Shown here: positions 1-6,095 of the stretch, piece by piece
How positions within the stretch are numbered: position 1 is the first letter of the stretch
Layout of the letters: every line of letters starts with the position of its first letter
Assembly: GCA_045656625.1 (NCBI GenBank)
Contig: JAZORL010000147.1
Span: 1 to 6,095, forward strand
Reading direction: 5' to 3'
DNA from: Scatosoma sp045656625
GTDB lineage: Bacteria; Bacillota; Clostridia; Christensenellales; Borkfalkiaceae
Length of the DNA: 6,095 nt
Made by a program: the position numbers and the translations under genes
The notes under the pieces: model-generated
Seen by the model: only the letters and a program-made list of their open reading frames with translations
The model's database searches: none
What the model was told of the DNA's origin: nothing

Positions 1-1
1 C

Positions 2-142
2 GAGCATTATCCCCATTCGTTCAAGGTAAACGAGAATGCGTTTAAGGCAGAAAAGGCAGGAAATTACGTGATTCGCATTATGGCATACGACGATGCTTAC
101 AATTACGTATTGCAAGAATATGCGTTTACGGCAGTAAAGTAA
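2..142 (+). CDS. C-terminal fragment of a probable secreted Ig/PKD-like domain protein
   Basis: Only the last 46 codons are present; the gene begins upstream of the window and ends at the TAA at 140-142. The readable tail has the pattern of the final strands of a bacterial Ig-like or PKD-type beta-sandwich: an alternating hydrophobic strand with 'GNYVIRIMAYDD', which resembles the common 'GtYtitvtAtDdagN' signature, followed by a last strand ending 'YAFTAVK'. The function cannot be told from this tail. The stop codon overlaps the AAGGAGG ribosome-binding site of the next gene (141-147) and the gap to the next start codon is 13 bases, so the two are almost certainly co-transcribed. It is probably another exported or surface protein like its three downstream neighbours. 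The domain assignment is a pattern judgement on very little sequence. Confidence 0.7.
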   Translation, partial: EHYPHSFKVNENAFKAEKAGNYVIRIMAYDDAYNYVLQEYAFTAVK

Positions 143-155
143 GGAGGACGAAAGA

Positions 156-2114
156 ATGACGAAAAAAGGATTGAAAATTTGTTCGCTTGTTTTGGCGCTC
201 GTTACGTTATTTGCCGTAAGCGGTTGCAAGGAAACGCAGCAGGATTCGCAGCCTTCGACGGAAGAAGTGAAGGTTTTGGAAAAGAGCGGATACAAGCTGG
301 TCAACGGCGGTATTAGCGAATACAGAATATTGCTTGCGGAAAACTCGTTGGGCAACGAGTTGGTTGCCGCGCAGGAACTGCAAACCTTCTTATACCAATC
401 GACGGGGGCAACCTTGCCTATTTTATACGGTGACGACGTAGCAGAGAACGCTCCGATTATCAGCATCGGTCAGACCGAGCGCGCTGATGCGGCTTCGCTG
501 AGCGTTGACGGCTTGGAATTGAATCGTTCGGGCTACCTGATGAAGACGGTTGGCAACAGCTTGTATATTATCGCAGACGAGCAGTTTGAAGGGCTTGGTT
601 GTGTATACGCGGTATATGATTTGTTGGAAGATTGTATCGACTATCGTTATTATCATTCGGACGAAATTCGCGTTGCAGAAAAGCAAAACGTAGAATTGTA
701 TAAATACGACGACGTGGTAACCCCGACCTTCGACTTCCGTTCGACGTGGTATCCCTCGTTGAATGAAGAGGAGCATAGAAGACGCTTGCGTTTTTTCCAG
801 TTTAACGAAGAATACGGTTGGAAAGCGCATACGCAAACGGGCGTTATCGTAAACAAGAATATATACTTTGCCGATCACGCTTTCGGTGCGACAAAGACGG
901 TGGAAAATGCGGACGGCAGCACGACGGAAGTACCCGATCACTGGTTCTCGAACATGGCGGCACAGCAGCTTTGCTGGACGGCAGGGGAAGAAATGGAATA
1001 CGTTGCCGCAAGCGACTTGTACAACAATATTGTAAACAACCCCGATAAGTTGTATTTCCAAATCGGTCAAGCGGATAATACCGGTTATTGCACTTGCGAA
1101 AGATGCGAAAAGGCAAAAGCGGAATGGGCTATGAACGACGCAGGCTTGCAAATTAATTTTGCCAACAACGTCACGAAGCTCATCAATCAATGGGTTGAAC
1201 GCGATTATCCCGAGGGAAGAGACGTGCGTATCGTGTTGTTTGCGTACATGGGTACGAACGTTCCTCCTGTTGTGCAAAATGCGGATGGGGAATGGGTAGC
1301 TTTCAGCGAAAAGGTGAAACCAATTTCCAACGTATATTTCGAATACGCTCCGATTTACACAAATTATTCGTGCACCTTGGAAGACGTAGAAAACGAGGAT
1401 ACGTATAAAGACCTTTTGAAATGGAATGATTTCCTTGGCGAGAAAGGGCGTTTGATGCTTTGGACGTACGAAACCAATTTCCATCATTTCTTGTACCAAT
1501 TCAACAATTTTGCGACCTTTAGAGAACAGCTTGCTACGTATGCGGAAAACAACGTAGATTATATCTTCAGCCAAGGCGCATCGTTGACGAACCAGCCTTG
1601 TTTCCAAGAAATGCGCTTATTCGTGGAGTCGCAGCTGATGTGGGACATCAATAAAAATTATGCGGAACTTGTAAACGAGTTTATGAATGCGTTCTACAAG
1701 GATGCTGCACCTGAAATGTTGGAGTATTACAATTTAATCAAGATGCGCTATGAACAAGCGGAAATACTTTTAGGGCACGAATTCTCGAGTATTTATTCGG
1801 AAATAGGCTCCAAGCAAATTTGGACGACAGGTGTTGTGGACGCAATTTCGAGAATTTTTGAAAGAGCGTATGCAAAGATTGCGCATTATAAAACGGAAGA
1901 CCCTGAAACGTATACAAAACTGTACGAACGCATTAAAGAAATAGAAATTACTTTACTCTACACGAAGTTGAGCTATTATTCTGGAGACTATGCGCAGGAA
2001 ACAATCAATCAAATGGTGGACGACTTTAATTATTACACGTCCAAATTTGGCATAGATCGCGTTCAAGAAGGCGGCGCAGCATTGCAAGGCATGTTCGATG
2101 CTTATAAGAAGTAA
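156..2114 (+). CDS. DUF4838 domain-containing lipoprotein (glycosidase-like)
   Basis: Predicted 652-residue lipoprotein. The start is fixed by AAGGAGG at 141-147, 8 bases before the ATG. Residues 1-24 are a lipoprotein signal peptide with lipobox V21-S-G-C24, followed by a short Gln/Ser/Glu linker. Residues about 56-190 resemble the N-terminal domain of GH67 alpha-glucuronidases and similar enzymes: 'AAQELQTFLYQSTGATLPI', then 'IISIGQTE', then a 'GLGCVYAVYDLLED' helix. 'TPTFDFR' (T189-R195) leads into the main domain. That domain has the DUF4838 hallmarks: 'QADNTGYCTCERC' with C312, C314 and C317, 'LWTYETNFHHF' around W436 and E439, 'YIFSQGA', and a helical C-terminal part with 'LVNEFMNAFYKDAAPEMLEYY'. 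DUF4838 proteins are regarded as TIM-barrel, glycoside-hydrolase-like proteins often found in polysaccharide-use loci; their reaction is generally not established. Here the enzyme would sit on the outer face of the membrane. No C-terminal binding module is present; the neighbouring proteins may supply that role. Family assignment is confident; enzymatic activity is inference. Confidence 0.9.
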   Translation: MTKKGLKICSLVLALVTLFAVSGCKETQQDSQPSTEEVKVLEKSGYKLVNGGISEYRILLAENSLGNELVAAQELQTFLYQSTGATLPILYGDDVAENAPIISIGQTERADAASLSVDGLELNRSGYLMKTVGNSLYIIADEQFEGLGCVYAVYDLLEDCIDYRYYHSDEIRVAEKQNVELYKYDDVVTPTFDFRSTWYPSLNEEEHRRRLRFFQFNEEYGWKAHTQTGVIVNKNIYFADHAFGATKTVENADGSTTEVPDHWFSNMAAQQLCWTAGEEMEYVAASDLYNNIVNNPDKLYFQIGQADNTGYCTCERCEKAKAEWAMNDAGLQINFANNVTKLINQWVERDYPEGRDVRIVLFAYMGTNVPPVVQNADGEWVAFSEKVKPISNVYFEYAPIYTNYSCTLEDVENEDTYKDLLKWNDFLGEKGRLMLWTYETNFHHFLYQFNNFATFREQLATYAENNVDYIFSQGASLTNQPCFQEMRLFVESQLMWDINKNYAELVNEFMNAFYKDAAPEMLEYYNLIKMRYEQAEILLGHEFSSIYSEIGSKQIWTTGVVDAISRIFERAYAKIAHYKTEDPETYTKLYERIKEIEITLLYTKLSYYSGDYAQETINQMVDDFNYYTSKFGIDRVQEGGAALQGMFDAYKK

Positions 2115-2128
2115 GGAGGGGAAACAAG

Positions 2129-3700
2129 ATGAAGAAAAAAAGAATAATCAGCGCTTTGTTGGCCCTCGTTATGGGGATAGGCTGTGTCGGTTTCACCGCT
2201 TGTAAGGGAGATAAAGAAAGCTCCTCAACGCAAAATAGTAGTAGCGTAGAAGAAAATGAAGAAATTGAGACCTTCTATTTCGCGGAAAAAAGGGTGGAAT
2301 TTCCCATTGGTATGGCGTATGAAACTTCCCTTGTGGGGTTAGAAGAAGGAGAAATTGTCACTTACGTTTCGAATGATGAAACGATTGCTACGGTGGACGT
2401 CAACGGCATCATCACGGGCGTGAAAATCGGCTCGGCAGTTATCAAAGCGATGACGAATACGGGCAAAACGGCATTGATTGCGGTGACGGTTTTGGATAAC
2501 ACCATGATAGCAACGCCGTATATCAAGCTTTCAAAAACATCGGTAAGTTTGGGCGTCTCGGATGAATATCCTTTATTGGCAGAGCTGCTGTATAAAGGTG
2601 AAACGGTAGAGGGCGCATTCTCTTGGGAAAGCGACAACGAAAGTGTTGCTACCGTAGAAAACGGTATCATTACTGCGGTTGGTGTAGGGACGGCAAAGCT
2701 TACCGTTTCGGCGGTTTACGAAGGAAAAACAGTGACGTCGATTGCAAGGGTTACCGTGTCGGAAAGCGAACTGTTGATTTGTCCCGATTATGCAGGGAAA
2801 TCCGTGGTGCAGGGTAAAACGATGCCTTTAAGCGTTTTCGCAATGCAAAAAGGAGAACCGATTACCATCGAGAATGTTGTGTATTCGGTATCCGATACGA
2901 AAATTGCGTTGATTCAAAACGGCGAGCTGCTTGGTAGAGCTGGCGGCGACGTAATGGTAACGGCAAGTTTTACCTACGAAGGTAAATCCTACACTTGCGC
3001 TACGCCCGTACACGTATATGGACAACACACGGTGACGGTGTATTCCTTTGAGGGAAAAGATAGAACGTTGCGTGGATTGCTGTATGGGGAAACGGTCACG
3101 CTTTCCTTGCTCAATCCGATTGAGGGCAGAGTGGTAAAGTGTTGGTACGTAAACGGCGAAAAAATTGAAGGCAATACGTTTAGTATGTTAGATGAAAACG
3201 TTGTTGCTATCGCAAAATGTATAAACGAATCGGAAGAGGATTTTTCCGCGAAATTCTCCCAAGGAAGCCTTATCAATACCTCGCAGGCAAAAGCAACGTA
3301 TAAAACGGACGTGATAATGGGTGCAGACGGCAGTGTCGCAAACGGCGGCGGATACGTGTATTTTAACGCGCCCGACTGGGGTTCGCTTCAATTCAATTTT
3401 GACGAAAACGTGACGGTGACGAATGCAAGTAAGGTGCGGATTCGTTTGTATTGTCCTAAAGAAACGATGTTGCTCTACTTTGGCATCGGCGAGAACGATA
3501 CCGTAGTGGCTGCTGAGGGCGTTGCAGGAAAACAAGAACCGCAGCACGATTTGGCTATAGAAATCGCAACGGACGTATGGACGGAGATTGAAATTCCGCT
3601 GAAATATTTTGCGGAAGTCGGTACGGTCGTCAGTGGCTTCTCTATATCCGCATCAAACAACAGCTATTGTTTGCTTGATGATATTTTAGTGCTTTATTAA
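2129..3700 (+). CDS. Lipoprotein with three BIG2 Ig-like domains and a C-terminal jelly-roll-like domain
   Basis: Predicted 523-residue surface lipoprotein. The ATG follows AAGGAGGGG at 2113-2121, and the upstream stop codon (2112-2114) overlaps this site. Residues 1-25 are a signal peptide with lipobox F22-T-A-C25, then a Ser/Asn/Glu-rich linker to about residue 47. Three bacterial Ig-like group 2 domains follow at about 50-123, 131-211 and 214-298. The first two show the classic 'S-(N/D)-(D/N)-E-(T/S)-(I/V)-A-T-V' and 'NGIITxVxxGxA' signatures. The third is divergent ('VSDTKIALIQNGELLGRAGG') but shares 'YEGK' with the second, which suggests internal duplication. Residues about 300-364 form a small beta module of uncertain family. 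Residues about 372-523 are beta-rich and end 'YCLLDDILVLY', like the last strand of carbohydrate-binding jelly-roll modules. A binding or scaffold role on the cell surface is inferred; no catalytic motif is seen. The short 14-base gap links it to the DUF4838 gene upstream. Confidence 0.88.
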   Translation: MKKKRIISALLALVMGIGCVGFTACKGDKESSSTQNSSSVEENEEIETFYFAEKRVEFPIGMAYETSLVGLEEGEIVTYVSNDETIATVDVNGIITGVKIGSAVIKAMTNTGKTALIAVTVLDNTMIATPYIKLSKTSVSLGVSDEYPLLAELLYKGETVEGAFSWESDNESVATVENGIITAVGVGTAKLTVSAVYEGKTVTSIARVTVSESELLICPDYAGKSVVQGKTMPLSVFAMQKGEPITIENVVYSVSDTKIALIQNGELLGRAGGDVMVTASFTYEGKSYTCATPVHVYGQHTVTVYSFEGKDRTLRGLLYGETVTLSLLNPIEGRVVKCWYVNGEKIEGNTFSMLDENVVAIAKCINESEEDFSAKFSQGSLINTSQAKATYKTDVIMGADGSVANGGGYVYFNAPDWGSLQFNFDENVTVTNASKVRIRLYCPKETMLLYFGIGENDTVVAAEGVAGKQEPQHDLAIEIATDVWTEIEIPLKYFAEVGTVVSGFSISASNNSYCLLDDILVLY

Positions 3701-3709
3701 TGATAAAAA

Positions 3710-3730
3710 GCTTCTCAGGAAGCGAGGAGG
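3710..3730 (+). promoter_or_regulatory. Possible mRNA hairpin over the ribosome-binding site of the large lipoprotein gene
   Basis: The 35-base gap before the large lipoprotein gene can form two mutually exclusive small hairpins. One is a GCTTC/GAAGC stem (3710-3714 with 3719-3723) with a TCAG loop; it leaves the AGGAGG site free. The other pairs CTTCTC (3711-3716) with GAGGAG (3724-3729), including one G-U pair, and would cover the ribosome-binding site. Neither is followed by a T-run, so this is not a terminator. Both stems are short, and pyrimidine runs pair with any AGGAGG, so chance is a fair explanation. Confidence 0.2.
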
Positions 3731-3735
3731 AAATT

Positions 3736-6095
3736 ATGAAGAATAAAAAGAACTTATTATGTGCTATGCTTTTAGCTAGTTTGCTTAGCATGACTATGGT
3801 CGGCTGTGGAGGAAAAGGCGGGGACGATAAAACTTCGAATACTCCACAAGAGAGTACGAATAGTGAGATAAGCAGCGAAGGCGGTGACACCAGCGAAGGC
3901 GGCGACACCAGCGAAGGCGGTGATACCAGCGAAGGCGGCGACACCAGCGAAGGCGGCGACACCAGCGAAGGCGGCGACACCAGCGAAGGCGGCGACACCA
4001 GTGAAGGCGGCGATACCAGTGAAGGCGGCGATACCAGCGAAGGCGGTGATACCAGCGAAGGCGGTGAAGAAATTGTACATAAGACCTATGAAGAAATCGA
4101 AGATGCTCCTGTAAGGGTGGTAGAACCTATTGCGGAAGGAAACGTAAAAGGTTATTCGGTAAAAATTTGTCCTTGCGGCGAAGAATTGCAGGGGGATTTT
4201 ACGGTGCTTGTGACTGTAAAACTCAACGGCGCAGAGCTGGCAACGCAAACAGTAAAGGTAGGCGCTGGCTTAGCGGAAGTAGTTCTTCCCACGCGTGAGG
4301 GGTATACGTTGAAACTTTATAAGAACGGCGAAGAATATGCTTTCGACGAAACGTTTGACGATTTTGCTACGGTAGAATTGACTTCTCGTTGGTTCTATAC
4401 GGAAACGAATTACGATTATGTGGCGGATGTGGAAGCAAAAGTCGCTGCGTTGCCTACGGAAGCGACGGCTGAAAATGCGGAAGCACTTTTAGCGCAAATT
4501 GCGGAAATTGAAACGATTGTCAATACGCATTACACGGAAGAAGAAAAAGCAGGCGCAGCGTCGTTGGCAAACTTGAAGGCTGCGGCGGAAGGGATTGTAA
4601 ACGCTCCTGAATATCAGTTGAATAAAAAATTGGCGGCAATTCCCGAAATCGAAGATATGACCGACGAAGGGGATGCGTTTTATGCGCTTTGTGATTATAT
4701 CACTTATTACAACAGCGTGAAAGAGTCGTTGACTGATTATTCCGAACCTTTTAAAATTTCCATCTATAAGAATTATTTCAGCGGCAAAGAAGTAACGATT
4801 ACCAATATGGCTTCGAGAGTGGAAACGAATGCAACGCTTGAAAGCAACAATTTGGTGATGACGGGCGCAGAGGATAATACGTATACGTTTGCGTTGCCGA
4901 AGATTCCTTGCGCTTTGTACAATGAGCTTGCCATTATTACGGTATTCGGTGAGGCAAATGCTGACTATACGTTTAATGCATACGGAACGACTTTTGTAAA
5001 TACGAGCAATGCTTGGAACTGGGTTAAGGTTGTCAAGGTTGGTCAGGAAGGTAAAACGGTGAAAGACACCGATACGGGCGAAGATATCGTATTGTCGCAA
5101 GGCTACTATCTTACCATCGGTAACACGGACATTGGGTCTGAGTGGTATAAGTACGCAAAACTTCCCGATGCGGTGGTAAATGGTGACGAAGCTTTGACAT
5201 TCTCGGTAACGACAAGTGACGGTAATTGGGATTGGATGAAGTTCCGTCAGGACGGCAGCATTGAGGCAGATAATCTTATCGTTAAGTTGGCGGAAATTCA
5301 AAGCCAAGCAACAGTGCGTACGGTAACGTATAATTATAGGGATGATGCAGGCGAACAAACGCTTACGCAGTACTATTTGGACGGCGAAAGCTTAGTTGTG
5401 CCTGAATTGAGCTTTACCTATACGGATAAAATTGGTACGCATACGTTTAGCGGCTGGGGCGAAACGGCGGACGTTGTCACGGGTGACCTTACCTATACTG
5501 CAACGTATGAAACGGTATATAAGAATTATACGGTTATCTTCTTAGATGCTACGTACGACGTATTTGAAGAAAAGTCTGACTATCATTATGGCGATAACGT
5601 AGTGCTTCCGACGGCTATTCCTGAAAAGGATAAGGAAGGGGATTGGAAGTTTAAATTTATCGGTTGGTTCAACGGCGATGACGAAGTAACTAGCAAAACG
5701 TTGGTAGAAAAGAACGTGGAAATCGAGCCTCGTTTCGAGCCGATTTATGACGGCGCTTGCTACGTGCTTACGATTGAAAGTGAAGGCTTGGAAACACAAA
5801 CGTATAACGTTCCTGTGTTGACGGATTTGCAAGCAGAAGCATTGTCCGTAATTCCTGCATTGGAAAGAAATGCTTATATCTTCGTAGGGTATATGAACAA
5901 GGAAACGGGCGAAGAAGTAGATATTGCTAATCTTACGCTTTCTTCGGATATCACGCTTGTAGCAAGCTGGACGCCTAAATACGTTTCTATGGCGGCAGAA
6001 CTTCCTGCAAGTGTAGAAGAAATTGCAGATGAAGATCAAACGTATAGCGACTTGGTTGCATATTTGTCCTACGTGGCTAACAATTCCGTAGAAGG
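3736..6095 (+). CDS. Large modular lipoprotein with (SEGGDT)n stalk and InlB-like repeats, 3' end outside window
   Basis: Open frame of 786 complete codons with no stop before the window edge, so the protein is longer than seen. The start is set by AGGAGG at 3725-3730, 5 bases before the ATG. Residues 1-24 are a signal peptide with lipobox M21-V-G-C24. A polar linker leads into ten SEGGDT hexapeptides plus SEGG (residues 47-110). Residues about 116-215 are beta-rich, with a C145-P-C147-G turn. Residues about 230-335 are helical, in two stretches that each begin with a small-residue/LP or IP motif (L239-P240, I302-P303). Residues about 338-521 are a beta-rich domain ending 'EADNLIVKL', like a jelly-roll module. 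Three InlB B-repeat-like modules follow at about 528-594, 598-669 and 675-748, each with G-W or G-Y after an aromatic strand (G573-W574, G643-W644, G718-Y719). A third helical stretch opens at about residue 750. A surface adhesin or glycan-binding scaffold role is likely but inferred. Confidence 0.88.
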   Translation, partial: MKNKKNLLCAMLLASLLSMTMVGCGGKGGDDKTSNTPQESTNSEISSEGGDTSEGGDTSEGGDTSEGGDTSEGGDTSEGGDTSEGGDTSEGGDTSEGGDTSEGGDTSEGGEEIVHKTYEEIEDAPVRVVEPIAEGNVKGYSVKICPCGEELQGDFTVLVTVKLNGAELATQTVKVGAGLAEVVLPTREGYTLKLYKNGEEYAFDETFDDFATVELTSRWFYTETNYDYVADVEAKVAALPTEATAENAEALLAQIAEIETIVNTHYTEEEKAGAASLANLKAAAEGIVNAPEYQLNKKLAAIPEIEDMTDEGDAFYALCDYITYYNSVKESLTDYSEPFKISIYKNYFSGKEVTITNMASRVETNATLESNNLVMTGAEDNTYTFALPKIPCALYNELAIITVFGEANADYTFNAYGTTFVNTSNAWNWVKVVKVGQEGKTVKDTDTGEDIVLSQGYYLTIGNTDIGSEWYKYAKLPDAVVNGDEALTFSVTTSDGNWDWMKFRQDGSIEADNLIVKLAEIQSQATVRTVTYNYRDDAGEQTLTQYYLDGESLVVPELSFTYTDKIGTHTFSGWGETADVVTGDLTYTATYETVYKNYTVIFLDATYDVFEEKSDYHYGDNVVLPTAIPEKDKEGDWKFKFIGWFNGDDEVTSKTLVEKNVEIEPRFEPIYDGACYVLTIESEGLETQTYNVPVLTDLQAEALSVIPALERNAYIFVGYMNKETGEEVDIANLTLSSDITLVASWTPKYVSMAAELPASVEEIADEDQTYSDLVAYLSYVANNSVE
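3874..4065 (+). repeat. 18-bp in-frame tandem repeat encoding (SEGGDT)10-SEGG
   Basis: Ten complete 18-bp units (3874-4053) and a 12-base partial unit (4054-4065) run head to tail with no spacer. The commonest unit is AGCGAAGGCGGCGACACC, found exactly in units 2, 4, 5, 6 and 7. Units 3 and 10 are identical to each other, as are units 8 and 9. Every difference between units falls at a third codon position (AGC/AGT, GGC/GGT, GAC/GAT), so the encoded SEGGDT peptide never changes. The common unit is 13/18 G+C, clearly richer than the surrounding gene. The peptide is acidic, flexible and Ser/Thr-rich. It lies directly after the lipid anchor, so it probably acts as a stalk lifting the folded domains away from the membrane; O-glycosylation of Ser/Thr is possible but not shown. 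Confidence 0.97.

Noticed and set aside
818..1116. Small overlapping frames on both strands within the DUF4838 gene (818-1048 and 844-1116)
   Set aside because: They are internal to a well-supported gene and have Cys/Arg-rich translations with no recognisable domain.
423..1607. Long antisense open frame (394 codons) within the DUF4838 gene
   Set aside because: The sense strand encodes a clear DUF4838 protein with signal peptide and ribosome-binding site. The antisense product is Arg/Val/Ile/Phe-rich with no recognisable domain, and is open mainly because the sense codon bias avoids codons that read as stops on the other strand.
3710..3723. Possible factor-independent terminator after the BIG2 gene
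   Set aside because: The stem is only 5 bp with a 4-base loop, and it is followed by the ribosome-binding site rather than a T-run.
3874..4065. Possible CRISPR array
   Set aside because: The 18-bp units are directly adjacent with no unique spacers, and they are in frame within a coding gene.
3642..4248. Repetitive open frames over the tandem repeat: SPPSLV-type and AFAGVA-type on the minus strand, TPAKAA-type on the plus strand
   Set aside because: An 18-bp repeat without a stop in one frame stays open in every stop-free frame, so these are by-products. Only the SEGGDT frame has a ribosome-binding site, a lipoprotein signal and a long continuation; unit differences are silent in that frame.
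4489..6039. Antisense open frames at 4489-5358 and 5542-6039
   Set aside because: Both lie wholly inside the large + strand lipoprotein frame and show no family signature. Their Arg/Cys/Phe-rich composition is typical of mirror frames.

Overview
The window carries one strand-consistent run of four genes, all on the + strand, separated by only 13, 14 and 35 bases. It reads as a stretch of an operon for exported proteins. Three of the four genes start inside the window, and each of these begins with a short Lys-rich signal peptide ending in a lipobox cysteine, so the products are predicted lipoproteins. The first gene is present only as its last 46 codons.

Layout: 2-142, C-terminal tail of a protein that looks like the end of an Ig/PKD-type beta domain. 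156-2114, a 652-residue DUF4838-family lipoprotein with an alpha-glucuronidase-like N-terminal domain and a probable glycosidase-like barrel. 2129-3700, a 523-residue lipoprotein with three bacterial Ig-like (BIG2) domains, a divergent small beta module and a C-terminal jelly-roll-like domain that may bind carbohydrate. 3736-6095, a lipoprotein of at least 786 residues that is still open at the window edge. It carries a striking (SEGGDT)10 tandem repeat after its lipid anchor, then beta domains, helical modules and three InlB B-repeat-like modules. No RNA genes, mobile elements, CRISPR arrays, convincing promoters or factor-independent terminators were seen. There is no gene-free stretch longer than 35 bases.

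The organism is most likely a Gram-positive Firmicute of the Clostridia type, probably an uncultured gut lineage. The grounds are strong AGGAGG ribosome-binding sites at 5-8 base spacing, Gram-positive-style lipoproteins with Ser/Glu/Gln-rich linkers, BIG2 and InlB-type modules, moderate GC and a strong preference for ACG threonine codons. A Christensenellales-like gut bacterium would fit, but that is inference from style only.

Working model (inference): the genes encode a set of membrane-anchored, outward-facing proteins that bind and perhaps process a complex glycan. The DUF4838 protein would be the enzyme-like member, and the Ig, jelly-roll and InlB-repeat proteins would be binding or scaffold members. 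No transporter, regulator or recognised catalytic glycoside hydrolase is visible here to pin down the substrate.
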